Of a stretch of DNA of 64,000 bases, positions 37,426 through 46,792 are shown in pieces (the stretch's first letter is position 1; each line of letters begins with the position of its first letter). The position numbers and the translations under genes are program-made. The stretch comes from Gemmataceae bacterium (GTDB lineage Bacteria; Planctomycetota; Planctomycetia; Gemmatales; Gemmataceae): the NCBI GenBank assembly GCA_009692065.1, contig SHZY01000004.1:18954-82953 (forward strand). The letters run 5' to 3'. Below the pieces are notes generated by a model that saw only the letters and a program-made list of their open reading frames with translations, was not told where the DNA came from and did no database searches.

Positions 37426-38346
37426 ATGACACACTCACCCTCAAGCAATTGGTTCGACGAACTCTGGCCCCGCGCGACCGCCGCCACCGGCATCGGTTAC
37501 CTAGCGGTCGCGTATGCGGTGTCGCGCTGGTTGACGCGCTGTTCGCCTGCGCTGGTGCCGCTGCCGGAGCAATTGACCGGCGTTCAAATCGAAGCGATCC
37601 AGTGCACCACCGTTGACGGGATTATTTTGCAGGGCTGGGCGCTCGCCCCGGCGCGGCCGCGAGCGACCGTGGCGCTCTTCCACGGCTTGCGCGGGCACCG
37701 CGCTACGCTGATGGACCGGTTCGTTCTTCTGGCATCGGCCGGATATCGCTGTGTTGCCTTCGATCATCGCGCCCACGGTGAAAGCGGCGGCGCGGTGACG
37801 AGTTTCGGCTATCATGAACGGCACGACATCCAGGCTGTTGCCGAGTTGATCCAGGCGCGCTGGCCCAGCCGACCGTGCGCCGCCCTGGGAGTCTCGATGG
37901 GAGCGGCCGCGCTTTGCTTTGCGGGAAAATCGGCGCACGCGTTCGATGCGATCATCCTCGAAAGCCTGTATCACGACCTGGATCGCGCTTTTCAGAATCG
38001 TGTCGGCTGTGGGTTCCCGGCGTGGTTTCAGCATTTTCGGCGTGGCATCATCTGGTTTGTCGAACGGCGTCTGGCTGCGCGCGTGCAAGAGATCGCGCCG
38101 ATCGACCATGTGGGCCTTTTGGCTCCGCGCCCGGTGCTGCTGCTCACCGGTAGTGACGACCCGCATGCGCCGCCGCACGAAGTCCTGGCCCTGGCCGACA
38201 AGGTTGGCGGGGCCGGCGAGTTTCACGCCATCCCCGATACGGGCCATGCCGATATCTGCGAGCACGGCGGCGCCCTCTATCGCGACTTGGTCCTGTCGTT
38301 TCTGGAACGCCATCTCTTCGAGCAGCGAATGCCCGTGGCGGCGTGA
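37426..38346 (+). CDS. Alpha/beta hydrolase
   Basis: ALFHGLRGHRATLMDRF; CVAFDHRAHGES; ALGVSMGAAALCFAG; LTGSDDPHAPP; DTGHADICE. Confidence 0.9.
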   Translation: MTHSPSSNWFDELWPRATAATGIGYLAVAYAVSRWLTRCSPALVPLPEQLTGVQIEAIQCTTVDGIILQGWALAPARPRATVALFHGLRGHRATLMDRFVLLASAGYRCVAFDHRAHGESGGAVTSFGYHERHDIQAVAELIQARWPSRPCAALGVSMGAAALCFAGKSAHAFDAIILESLYHDLDRAFQNRVGCGFPAWFQHFRRGIIWFVERRLAARVQEIAPIDHVGLLAPRPVLLLTGSDDPHAPPHEVLALADKVGGAGEFHAIPDTGHADICEHGGALYRDLVLSFLERHLFEQRMPVAA

Positions 38347-38370
38347 AAATAACACAAGCAAGAATGCGCC

Positions 38371-38485
38371 TCACGCAAAGGCGCAAAGCCGCAAAGGTGT
38401 TGCCGCCAAGCTAATCAGTGTAGGGCGACTATTCCAACCGCTCGGACCATTTCAGTTTTTCCATTCCGTTTGCGCCTTTGCGTGA
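38371..38485. repeat. Inverted repeat family G
   Basis: TCACGCAAAGGCGCAAAG ... GTTTGCGCCTTTGCGTGA. Confidence 0.85.
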
Positions 38486-38665
38486 GCTGATTATGCATGG
38501 TGTAGTGGCGGAATCAGACGCCACATCCGCGGCCGGCGCCGAAAATCACTGGCCAAATCGTTTCGAAATGATAAGAATGTCTGCCGCTCTTCAATCCGCC
38601 GCCATCGTGTTTCTGGCGGCACCCGCAAGGCTGCGACGATTACCGGACCACCAGGGACCCTGAGC

Positions 38666-39487
38666 ATGACCTCAGCCGACGCGTTAGTTTGCCCTGAACT
38701 GGAAGGCGCATTGTGGCGTCTTTATCGCGATTTCTTCGACACCGCCGAGCGCAAGCGGCGCTGGCGAGTGCGCGACGACATCCCCTGGGACAAGTGCAAC
38801 CCGAACCTGGATCCCGCCATTGCCGACGTCGTCGAGACCTTTTGCTGCGTGGAATTGTACCTGCCGGATTACGTATCAAAGGTGCTGCCCGTCGTTCGGC
38901 ATAGCCGCGGACGGACCTGGTTTTACGCCAACTGGGGTTATGAGGAATCGAAACATTCGCTGGTCTTGAGCGATTGGCTGCTGCGCTCCGGCAGTCGCAC
39001 CGAAGAATACATGTTCGACATGGAGAAGAAGGTATTCGCGCGCGAGTGGAACCTGCCGCACGAATGCCCTCTCGGCATGCTCGCCTACGCGATGGTCCAG
39101 GAGCACGCGACCTTTTTGAACTACCGCAACCTGCGCCAGCGTGTGCAGGCCAAGGGAGGCGACCCGGCCCTAGAGAAGATCCTCCAGTTCGTGTCGGTGG
39201 ACGAAGCCGCCCACTACGGCCTGTTCAAATCGTTCTTCGAGTTATTCCTGAATCTGGATCGCGATCAGTCGCTGCAGGCGCTACGGCCCGTGCTGAATCT
39301 CTTCCAGATGCCAGCGATTCACGATTTGCTCGACGAAAGCAAGAGGCGCATTGCCCAGGTGCGCGAGCTGGAGATCTTCAACGAGGAGATTTTCATTCGC
39401 GATGTGTACAACCATTTCCTGAACGCGCTGGACGTCACCCGTGCCGAGATGCGCGGGCGCGGCCCCAAGAAATCGCTGGCGACCTGA
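38666..39487 (+). CDS. Acyl-ACP desaturase (plant-type soluble di-iron, FA_desaturase_2)
   Basis: Two ExxH-type motifs EESKH and DEAAH; YANWGYEESKHSLVLSDWLLRSG. Confidence 0.85.
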   Translation: MTSADALVCPELEGALWRLYRDFFDTAERKRRWRVRDDIPWDKCNPNLDPAIADVVETFCCVELYLPDYVSKVLPVVRHSRGRTWFYANWGYEESKHSLVLSDWLLRSGSRTEEYMFDMEKKVFAREWNLPHECPLGMLAYAMVQEHATFLNYRNLRQRVQAKGGDPALEKILQFVSVDEAAHYGLFKSFFELFLNLDRDQSLQALRPVLNLFQMPAIHDLLDESKRRIAQVRELEIFNEEIFIRDVYNHFLNALDVTRAEMRGRGPKKSLAT

Positions 39488-39499
39488 AAACGTTGTCCT

Positions 39500-39537
39500 C
39501 GTTTAGCGCCCGCGCGGCGTCAAGCGGGCGCTAAACG
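39500..39537. repeat. Family A hairpin, copy A3 (between convergent genes)
   Basis: CGTTTAGCGCCCGC-gcggcgtcaa-GCGGGCGCTAAACG. Confidence 0.92.
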
Positions 39538-39547
39538 AAGAAATACG

Positions 39548-40384
39548 TCAACTAATCTCACCGACCTTATACCGCACAAACTTGACCAGCTTGAGCCCGC
39601 TGGCAGACAGCAGTTGGCCCACGGTCTTCGTATCGTCCTTGACGAACGGCTGTTCGAGCAGGACGTTGTCGGCCAGCCAGGTTTTCATTTTGCCTTCGAT
39701 GATCTTCTCGATGATGTTGGCGGGCTTGCTCTTGTTCTTGGGATCGCCCGTGGTCTGCTCGCGGGCGATCTCGGTCTCCTTGGCAAGCTTGTCGGCCGGT
39801 ACGTCCTCCTTGGTCGCCGACACGGGGTTGCGGGCGGTGATGTGCATGCACACGTCGCGCAACACTTGCGGATCGGCCTTGGCTCCCTCGACAAGCAGCA
39901 GCACGCCGACTGAGCCGTCGTGATGGACGTACTCGCCTACGAGGCCGCACAGGCGCGTGAAGCGGTGTACGCGGATGTTCTCGCGCAAGATCGCGAACAC
40001 ATCCATGACGCGGTCGGCGATGGTCCTGCCGGGATGAGCGACGCTGGCCTGCGCGAGCAGATCTTCCACGTTGGCCGGATTCTTTGCGGCGATTTGCTTG
40101 GCAATCTCGGTGGTCAACTGGATGAACTGATCGGTCTTGGAGACCGGCGCCGTTTCACAGCGCACCTCAACGATGGCGCCGCAGGTATCGAGACAGATGC
40201 CGACGCGTCCCTCGGCCGTTTCGCGGGCGGCGAAGTTGCCGATCTTGCTGCCCGCCTTTTTGCGCAACCAGTCGACAGCCTTTTCCATGTCGCCGCCGGA
40301 CTCGGTCAAGGCGGTCTTGCACTCCATCATCGGCGCGTTGGTGCGGCCACGCAGCGTCTTGACATCGTTCGCGGTAATGGCCAT
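39548..40384 (-). CDS. tsf: Elongation factor Ts
   Basis: [42 protein letters not shown]-like; [14 protein letters not shown]. Confidence 0.96.
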   Translation of the reverse strand: [278 protein letters not shown]

Positions 40385-40443
40385 GAATGATTCCTTCCCA
40401 CGAATGTCCAAGCCCATGCGGGATGTCAAGGGCTAAAAGAAGA

Positions 40444-40544
40444 TTAACCACAGAGACTCAAAGGACACAGAGAAGACGAGGAGGGTTGATCCGTCTATTC
40501 ACTACCCAAAACTCTTCTCTGTGACTCTGTGCCTCTGTGGTTAA
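40444..40544. repeat. Inverted repeat family E, copy E2
   Basis: TTAACCACAGAGACTCAAAGGACACAGAGAAGA ... TCTTCTCTGTGACTCTGTGCCTCTGTGGTTAA. Confidence 0.88.
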
Positions 40545-40558
40545 TGATTTTGATTCAC

Positions 40559-41404
40559 CTAGGAAACGACCGGCGCCGGCGTCTTCGGGTTCGCGCCGCG
40601 CGCGCCGCGTGCCGGTTCCGGGGGCAGCGACGCCCGGCCTTCGTTGATTGCGTCGGCCAGCTTCGTCAGGATCAGTTCGATCGAGCGGATGCTGTCGTCG
40701 TTGCCAGGAATCGGCAGATCGACGACGTCGGGATCGCTATCGGTGTCGATCAGCGAAACCGTGGTCACGCCCATGCGCTGCGCTTCCTTGACGGCGATCT
40801 CCTCGCGATGCGGATCGACAATGACCATCGCATCGGGCAGGCGATTCATCTCGCGGATGCCCTGCAAGTTGCGATTGATCTTCGTGTATTCGCGGATCAG
40901 GGTGGAGACCATCTTCTTCGAATAAGTGCGGATGAGTGCCGTCTCCGGCGCCTTGGCGAGATCGAGCCGGCCGGTCTCGGCGTGCATCGTCTTCATATAG
41001 GAAACGAGATCGACGCGCTCCGCCTTCTCGCCGTGGGCCAGCCACATGCCTTCGAGTTCGGTAAGCCGTTTCAATCGCTCGCGAATGGTGCGGTAGTTGG
41101 TCAGCGTGCCGCCCAGCCAGCGCTCATTGACGTACGGCATCTTGCAGCGTGCGGATTCGCGTTCGATGGCTTCCTTGGCCTGCCGTTTCGTGCCGACGAA
41201 GACGACCAGGCTGCCCCGGCTGGCGACCTTGGCAAGAAACTTGTACGCGCGCAGTAGGCCTCGCACCGTTTCACGCAGATCGATGATGTGGATGAGGTTA
41301 CGCTTGCCGTAAATGTACGGCCGCATCTTTGGGTTCCAACGGCTGGCCCGATGGCCGAAATGGACGCCGGCTTCAATCAACTCCTGAACTTGAACGATCG
41401 CCAC
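40559..41404 (-). CDS. rpsB: 30S ribosomal protein S2
   Basis: [46 protein letters not shown] start with RBS GGAGGTG. Confidence 0.97.
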   Translation of the reverse strand: MAIVQVQELIEAGVHFGHRASRWNPKMRPYIYGKRNLIHIIDLRETVRGLLRAYKFLAKVASRGSLVVFVGTKRQAKEAIERESARCKMPYVNERWLGGTLTNYRTIRERLKRLTELEGMWLAHGEKAERVDLVSYMKTMHAETGRLDLAKAPETALIRTYSKKMVSTLIREYTKINRNLQGIREMNRLPDAMVIVDPHREEIAVKEAQRMGVTTVSLIDTDSDPDVVDLPIPGNDDSIRSIELILTKLADAINEGRASLPPEPARGARGANPKTPAPVVS

Positions 41405-41517
41405 GCAAGGCACCTCCTGGGGCTGGACGCACGCGGCGTCGCAGGTTGAATACGGACGGACTCGAGGATCGGTATTGTAGGGATTTCGCCAGCGCAGGAA
41501 AGTGCCATCCCGATTTC

Positions 41518-41573
41518 GCCGCTTGCGGCGTAGCATTCGCCTCGGGTTTTGCGACTGCTAAGCCGCAAGCGGC
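41518..41573. repeat. Family B hairpin, copy B7 (overlaps the nitroreductase 3' end)
   Basis: GCCGCTTGCGGCGTAGCATTCGC ... GCGACTGCTAAGCCGCAAGCGGC. Confidence 0.88.
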
Positions 41574-42295
41574 GTTGCGGGGCCGCCAAGGACGCCGAGG
41601 TACGCCACGACATCGGTCGGCAGCAACGTGAACGCACGTCTAACTTCGCCTTCAAAGAATCCGCCTAGCGGGACCGTGCCCAGCCCCAAACTCGCCGATA
41701 GCAAACACAGATTTTGCATGAGATGGCCCGCCTCCAGGAGCAGAAACCGGTTGCCGCGCGGGCCGTACTTCTTGGCGATGCGGGCCCCATCGCCGACGAG
41801 CACCCAGAGCAGCACGCTCCCCTCCACGAGCGGCAGCGACGGGACGATTGATTGCCAGTGCAATCGGTCGGCGTCCTTAGCAATCTGCGCGAGGTGATGG
41901 CCGGCGCGGTCGTAATGGTAAAGCCCGGTCGGAAGCCAGCCGGTCGCGAAGTTGACGAGGTACAATTCCAAACTCTGCAACCCGCCCGACGACGGCACCG
42001 GCCCCCGTGCCAACTCGGCGTGGACCCCGTGCGCGAACAACAACAGCCGGCTCAGCGTCTTGCGGGCCGGCAGGTCAGTCCCCAGCCGCCGCTGCGAACG
42101 CCGGGCGCGCAACACGCGATCCAGCGGCGGCCAGAGCCGGGCGCTCACGTGAGCGAGCGGCCAGTGCGGGTAGCCTGGGTAGCTGCGTGGCTCACTCAGC
42201 GATTCAACGTGCTCGAACTGCAAGATTTGATCGCGAATCTCCGGCCAGGTCGTGCGATCGAGTTCCGTCAACCGATAGAAGGCGTCGTCGGTCAT
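41558..42295 (-). CDS. SagB/nitroreductase-like FMN oxidoreductase
   Basis: RVLRARRSQRRLG; SRLLLFAHGVHAE; PSSGGLQSLELYLV; GLYHYDRAGHHLAQI; EAGHLMQNLCLLSASLGLGTVPLGGF; alternative start 42328. Confidence 0.85.
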   Translation of the reverse strand: MTDDAFYRLTELDRTTWPEIRDQILQFEHVESLSEPRSYPGYPHWPLAHVSARLWPPLDRVLRARRSQRRLGTDLPARKTLSRLLLFAHGVHAELARGPVPSSGGLQSLELYLVNFATGWLPTGLYHYDRAGHHLAQIAKDADRLHWQSIVPSLPLVEGSVLLWVLVGDGARIAKKYGPRGNRFLLLEAGHLMQNLCLLSASLGLGTVPLGGFFEGEVRRAFTLLPTDVVAYLGVLGGPATPLAA

Positions 42296-42299
42296 CGCG

Positions 42300-42965
42300 T
42301 CATGTTTTTTTTCGCTTGAGAGTTTCATCGCGCATCGCCTTCACCACGGCGTGCTGCCGATCCATGATGATGTTGCGCACGATGGCATTCGAGTGGTCCT
42401 TCATCTCGATTTGCAAGGTGAAGACGAGCAGCGTCTGTTGTTTCTTGGGGCCGACGGGCGTCAGGTTCCAGCCGCCGCGGTTGACCTTGAAGGCGCCCTT
42501 GTCCTCTTCGCCCCAGTGCGTCGAGTACTCGCCATCGTCAGGCGACTCCTGGTGTGTGACCACGCTTTGGAATGGCCAATCGCCCCACAGGCGCGATTGG
42601 GCGATGCCTTCGAGCAGGATGCGGCCGTCACTCTGCCTGGTCGCTTTGACTTCACCCAGGTAAGGTAGGAACATGCAATGCGACTCGTAGTCGGTGACGA
42701 CGGCATAGACATCCTTCGGCGGCGCATCGACGATGATCGCGCAGCGAACGACCACATTGCCGTTGGGTTTTTGCAGAAGCTGGGTTACCGTTCCCGCCTC
42801 CGCATTCGCCGGGTTCTTCTCGACCGCATCGGCCCACACACCGCGCACATAGAACACACCGGCTGCTGCCAACAGCAGCACGAGCAGGATGAGCGGGATG
42901 TAGACGCGTTTTTTCGCGCGGCGGGGCGGCGCGGCATCGGTTGGTGGCGAGGGGGAGTTTGACAT
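42300..42965 (-). CDS. SRPBCC (START-like) domain protein with N-terminal TM
   Basis: IIVDAPPKDVYAVVTDYESHCMFLPYLGEVKA. Confidence 0.85.
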   Translation of the reverse strand: MSNSPSPPTDAAPPRRAKKRVYIPLILLVLLLAAAGVFYVRGVWADAVEKNPANAEAGTVTQLLQKPNGNVVVRCAIIVDAPPKDVYAVVTDYESHCMFLPYLGEVKATRQSDGRILLEGIAQSRLWGDWPFQSVVTHQESPDDGEYSTHWGEEDKGAFKVNRGGWNLTPVGPKKQQTLLVFTLQIEMKDHSNAIVRNIIMDRQHAVVKAMRDETLKRKKT

Positions 42966-42983
42966 CGAAGTTGCCCTCGGTTA

Positions 42984-43006
42984 GCGACGCTTCATCGAAG
43001 CGTCGC
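42984..43006. repeat. Hairpin family M
   Basis: GCGACGCTTC-atc-GAAGCGTCGC, 10-bp perfect stem. Confidence 0.8.
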
Positions 43007-43009
43007 CAA

Positions 43010-43552
43010 TCAACGAATTGCTGCGAACAGGAAGCCGAGGCCGACCATGGCGACGATGCCAACGATCGAGCCCGCCACGACTCCCCCAGTGATCTTCGCC
43101 AATTGCTTGAGTTGGTACCCCTTGTCAGGGCGCGGCCAGCAGGCGAACACGATGGCGGTGAAAAAAGCGCTTGCGAGCTGGATCAGGGGAAAAGCCATCG
43201 CGATGATGACGGCGGCGACCATCAAGTATGAGGTATTGCCCTGGGCCGCCAGGATCGCGTAAGCGAATCCTAGGAACAGCAAGAAACACAGCATCCACCA
43301 GAAGACGACGACGGCGGAGAGGCCTGGCTTCCGGACGAGCGGCATCTCCTCGCCGGTTTCCTCATCGTAATAGTAGATCATCTGCATGGCCTGGCCGCGG
43401 CCGAGCGCCGGCGCGACTGCGGCAGCCACGATGGAGCCCAGGGTGTGCAGGCAGCAGCAGCAACAGCAGGAGCAGCCACAACACATCACCGTGGTGGTTT
43501 TGCGCCGGCGTTCCGGGGCGTGCATCTTAATCGAGACCGGAGGGTTGTCCAT
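43010..43552 (-). CDS. Membrane protein with poly-cysteine N-terminal segment
   Basis: VMCCGCSCCCCCCLHTLGSIVAAAVAPALGRG then TM segments. Confidence 0.8.
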   Translation of the reverse strand: MDNPPVSIKMHAPERRRKTTTVMCCGCSCCCCCCLHTLGSIVAAAVAPALGRGQAMQMIYYYDEETGEEMPLVRKPGLSAVVVFWWMLCFLLFLGFAYAILAAQGNTSYLMVAAVIIAMAFPLIQLASAFFTAIVFACWPRPDKGYQLKQLAKITGGVVAGSIVGIVAMVGLGFLFAAIR

Positions 43553-43573
43553 GGGATACCCCTGCTACACGAT

Positions 43574-43602
43574 CCCAGGGATTCGCTTCGCTCATCCCTG
43601 GG
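43574..43602. repeat. Family K hairpin, copy K2
   Basis: CCCAGGGAT-TCGCTTCGCTC-ATCCCTGGG. Confidence 0.85.
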
Positions 43603-43620
43603 CTTCGGTGAATGGACTGC

Positions 43621-44472
43621 TTACTTCTCGGACCCCGAGACAAATCGCTTGATACGATACTCGCCGTGGGCGCGAACCCAGGCATGGACCGCGTCGCGCA
43701 TATCGTTGGGGCTGTTGATCTTCATCGGCGCCTTCCAGCCATCCTTCGCGCTGATGCCGAGCTGGAAGAATAGTTGTTGCGGATTGGTTTTGCGGAAATC
43801 GAACGGCTCCCACTTGGCATTGGCGATCGCGTTCAGGATCAGCTTGCTCTCCTCGGCGTCGATCAGTTCTTCCTTGTTCGGGAAGGGAGCTTTCTGCGTG
43901 CGATACTTGCTGATAAGGATGGAGGCGGCCAGCAGGCGTTCGTCGGCGTCCTTCGATTCCAAGACGGCCTTGGCGTTGACCATGATCGCGACCACCTTCT
44001 TGGCGGTTGCGACTTCGCTGGCAAAATCCTGTTGGGCCAAGGGAACGAAATAGCCGTAGTCGGGCGCCTGATAGAATTTTCCATTGGCATGCTTGCTAAC
44101 CATGAACAACCCTTCCTGGCCGACTTCCAGTTGCGGGCCGCCGCGCCGACCGCCAATCCTCGGCTCACCCGGCTTGGGCGGAGTCACGGGAATGAAGCCG
44201 ACACGCACCGTCTTTTCGACTTTCAGGCCGCGAATGATCTGGTTCACCTTGACGACGCCGATGCGGTACTTGACCGGATCCTTGGCCTGAGGGAACGGCT
44301 TGGCATCGACGTCCATCGGTTCAAACTCGATGACTCGGCCAACGAAAACGGCATCGGAATTGACGATGCGCACCGGCCCCGGCGACGGCGCTATCCGCAG
44401 CGCTTGCACCAATCCAACCGGCGCCATCAGGCCCGCCGCGATCAGCGTGAGTGCCAAGAGTCTCTTTCGCAT
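43621..44472 (-). CDS. Secreted hypothetical protein
   Basis: MRKRLLALTLIAAGLMAPVGLVQALRIAPSPG signal peptide. Confidence 0.75.
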   Translation of the reverse strand: MRKRLLALTLIAAGLMAPVGLVQALRIAPSPGPVRIVNSDAVFVGRVIEFEPMDVDAKPFPQAKDPVKYRIGVVKVNQIIRGLKVEKTVRVGFIPVTPPKPGEPRIGGRRGGPQLEVGQEGLFMVSKHANGKFYQAPDYGYFVPLAQQDFASEVATAKKVVAIMVNAKAVLESKDADERLLAASILISKYRTQKAPFPNKEELIDAEESKLILNAIANAKWEPFDFRKTNPQQLFFQLGISAKDGWKAPMKINSPNDMRDAVHAWVRAHGEYRIKRFVSGSEK

Positions 44473-44569
44473 TTCAGGTATCTCCACGAGATTTGAGAGA
44501 GGAATTACACCATAGATTAGACGAAGCAACCCGGCTTTGGAAGGGCCAGATTCCGTGGATTTGTTTCAT

Positions 44570-45037
44570 TTACTTGGTGCGCTTCAGCGTGAACAGATAG
44601 AGGTCCGACTTGTCCGGCGCCGCGAATTGCTTGGGGCGGTCCTTCGATTTTGGGTCATCCGGCTGGCACCAGCGCAGCGTCTCGCCCTGGATCTCGTAGA
44701 TGCCGGGACTGATAACGCCCTTGTGCTCGCCGTCGAGGGCCGTCAGATCGATCTCGGCTGGTTTCTTCTTCGGGTCGATCTTGAACGAGAAGGTCCGCTT
44801 CTCGAATTCCGCCAACTTGTCGTTGGGCGGCAGGATGGCCAGCTTGTCCTTGTCGAAGACGAACTTGGTGCCCTGGATCACCTTGAGATCGACCTTTTTG
44901 CCGGACACGGTCAGGTCGGTGACTTCCCAGGTCCCTTGCAATTTCTTGGCGTCGTCGGCGCCGCCGGCGGCACGGCAGCAGGCAAGGACGATGACGGCGA
45001 AGGCGACGAAATAGGAAATTTTTCGCATTGTGAACAT
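44570..45037 (-). CDS. TIGR03067 domain secreted protein
   Basis: MRKISYFVAFAVIVLACCRAAGGADDAKKLQGTWEVTDLTVSGKKV. Confidence 0.85.
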   Translation of the reverse strand: MFTMRKISYFVAFAVIVLACCRAAGGADDAKKLQGTWEVTDLTVSGKKVDLKVIQGTKFVFDKDKLAILPPNDKLAEFEKRTFSFKIDPKKKPAEIDLTALDGEHKGVISPGIYEIQGETLRWCQPDDPKSKDRPKQFAAPDKSDLYLFTLKRTK

Positions 45038-45045
45038 CCGTGGTA

Positions 45046-45087
45046 TTCGTTTAGCGCTCGCAAGGCGACTCGCGGGCGCTAAACGAA
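45046..45087. repeat. Family A hairpin, copy A4
   Basis: TTCGTTTAGCGCTCGC-aaggcgactc-GCGGGCGCTAAACGAA (one T:G position). Confidence 0.88.
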
Positions 45088-45095
45088 GAACAGGT

Positions 45096-45836
45096 TCAGC
45101 GCGGCTTCTTGGACGTCGCCGCCACCGTGTGCTTCGATTCCAGACCCGTCGGACACGCTTGCCGCAAGGGGCAGCGCGAACAGGCCGGTTGATCCTCATG
45201 GCAATGAACGTCGGTAAGTACGCTCAAGAGATCGACGAATTGCAAGCCCTTGGCCTTGGGAACCTGATGCTCGATCGAGGTCCGGAGCGATTCCAGGTCC
45301 CCGGATTCCTCGGCCAGCCCCATGCGCTTCAGGGCGCGGATGGCGGCGGCGTCGAGCGGGATCGCGTGGCCGCCCAGGCTCTGCTGGATCACCCAGGTGA
45401 CCGCGTATTCGTTGGCGGCCTGGTAGCGTGCGAGCTGCTTCGAGGCCAGCTTGAGGCCCTTCTTTTGCAAGACTTCGAGGAGCGGCTCCAGGTCGAACGA
45501 GTAGGTCGTCTCGAAGATTTCCTGCAGGAAATCGACGATCCGCTGGGCCCGGGTCTCGGCGTCGGCGACAATGCCGTCGAGCGCCTCGACGATTTCCAGG
45601 GTGGAGCTGACGCGGACTTCGTTCCAGTCGAAAAAGTGCTCTTGCAGGCTGGCGAAGGCCTGGTCGGCGGATTCACGCGTGGCGTTTTCACGCAGAATCG
45701 CGTAGACGAATTGCTCCAAGACCGGACGCGCTTCCAGCGGCTTGGTCTTGAGGTGTTTGCCCAGCGCCGTAAAGAGCTGGTGGACGATCTTCTGCTTGCT
45801 GGTGGTCGTTGCCATGGCCATAGTGCTCACTCTCAT
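45096..45836 (-). CDS. Endonuclease III-like (HhH-GPD) protein with Fe-S cluster loop
   Basis: C-terminal CHEDQPACSRCPLRQAC = C-x6-C-x2-C-x5-C. Confidence 0.75.
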   Translation of the reverse strand: MRVSTMAMATTTSKQKIVHQLFTALGKHLKTKPLEARPVLEQFVYAILRENATRESADQAFASLQEHFFDWNEVRVSSTLEIVEALDGIVADAETRAQRIVDFLQEIFETTYSFDLEPLLEVLQKKGLKLASKQLARYQAANEYAVTWVIQQSLGGHAIPLDAAAIRALKRMGLAEESGDLESLRTSIEHQVPKAKGLQFVDLLSVLTDVHCHEDQPACSRCPLRQACPTGLESKHTVAATSKKPR

Positions 45837-45909
45837 GGGAAGATGGATTCCAACCAGATGATCGTTGCCCAAGGAGTCCCTCCCTCCTTGGTCGGCTGGC
45901 CATTCCCTT

Positions 45910-45952
45910 CTTCGTTTAGCGCCCGCAGGCGTCACGCGGGCGCTAAACGAAG
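45910..45952. repeat. Family A hairpin, copy A5
   Basis: CTTCGTTTAGCGCCCGC-aggcgtcac-GCGGGCGCTAAACGAAG. Confidence 0.92.
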
Positions 45953-45978
45953 AGGGGATGGCCCTCCGGCGGCGTCGA

Positions 45979-46386
45979 TCATCCTTCCACGGGTGCCTCG
46001 TCTGCCGTTCCTTCAGCGGAAGAGGGCTGAGCATCAGGGCGGGACTGAGCTAGCGCCTCATTGATGATCCGGGAGATCTCGATGCTTTTCTTGACCCCGT
46101 CGTCACGGATGAACGTGACCGTCGGGGTAAAACGCGTCTGCAAGCGGGTGGCCAGCTTCGACTGCAAGTAGCCGGCCGAGTGCTTGAGGCCGTGCATGCA
46201 CAAATCTTGCTCCTTCTGCGTGCCCATGACCGACACGTAGATCTTGGCTTTTTGCAGGTCGCCGGACACCTCGGCCTTGGTGACGGTGACGTTCTTGATG
46301 CGCGGATCCCCTAATTCGAACAGGATCGTCTCGGCGGCGACCTCGCGAATGGCTTCGGAAACACGGGCGATGCGGTGTTGTTTCAT
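45979..46386 (-). CDS. rbfA: Ribosome-binding factor A
   Basis: HRIARVSEAIREVAAETILFELGDPRIKNVTVTKAEVSGDLQKAKIYVSVMG. Confidence 0.95.
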   Translation of the reverse strand: MKQHRIARVSEAIREVAAETILFELGDPRIKNVTVTKAEVSGDLQKAKIYVSVMGTQKEQDLCMHGLKHSAGYLQSKLATRLQTRFTPTVTFIRDDGVKKSIEISRIINEALAQSRPDAQPSSAEGTADEAPVEG

Positions 46387-46401
46387 GGTTGTAGTCTTGT
46401 T

Positions 46402-46445
46402 GCCGCTTGCGGCTTAGCACATGCACGTGCTAAGCCGCAAGCGGC
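46402..46445. repeat. Family B hairpin, copy B8
   Basis: GCCGCTTGCGGCTTAGCAC-atgcac-GTGCTAAGCCGCAAGCGGC, 19-bp perfect stem. Confidence 0.93.
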
Positions 46446-46726
46446 TAGATCAGTTCCATTTCATCGTCCACAAACTCGGCAATCGGGTGCGCCTTGAGCG
46501 AGTTCACGATTTCGCTGAACGTCTGCTTGATCGGATTCGCTTCATTGCACACGATTGCCAGGCCCAGCACGATCGAGCGAGGATTGTCCTGGGCTTCGAT
46601 CTCCGCGACTGACACGTTGAACGATTGCCTCAAGCGATCCTTGATGCTTTGCAGCACCTGGCGTTTATCCTTCAGGGTGCGCGCTTCACGCAGAAGCAGC
46701 CGCACGCGCAGGGTGCCGACAATCAT
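46445..46726 (-). CDS. DUF503 family protein
   Basis: MIVGTLRVRLLLREARTLKDKRQVLQSIKDRLRQSFNVSVAEIEAQD; typical rbfA/infB neighbour. Confidence 0.93.
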   Translation of the reverse strand: MIVGTLRVRLLLREARTLKDKRQVLQSIKDRLRQSFNVSVAEIEAQDNPRSIVLGLAIVCNEANPIKQTFSEIVNSLKAHPIAEFVDDEMELI

Positions 46727-46736
46727 GGGGCAACTA

Positions 46737-46786
46737 GCCCGCCATTTATGGCGGGTCCGCACGTGAACCCGCCATAAATGGCGGGC
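46737..46786. repeat. Family C nested palindrome, copy C1
   Basis: GCCCGCCATTTATGGCGGGT-ccgcacgtga-ACCCGCCATAAATGGCGGGC, 20-bp perfect stem. Confidence 0.95.
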
Positions 46787-46792
46787 AATATT

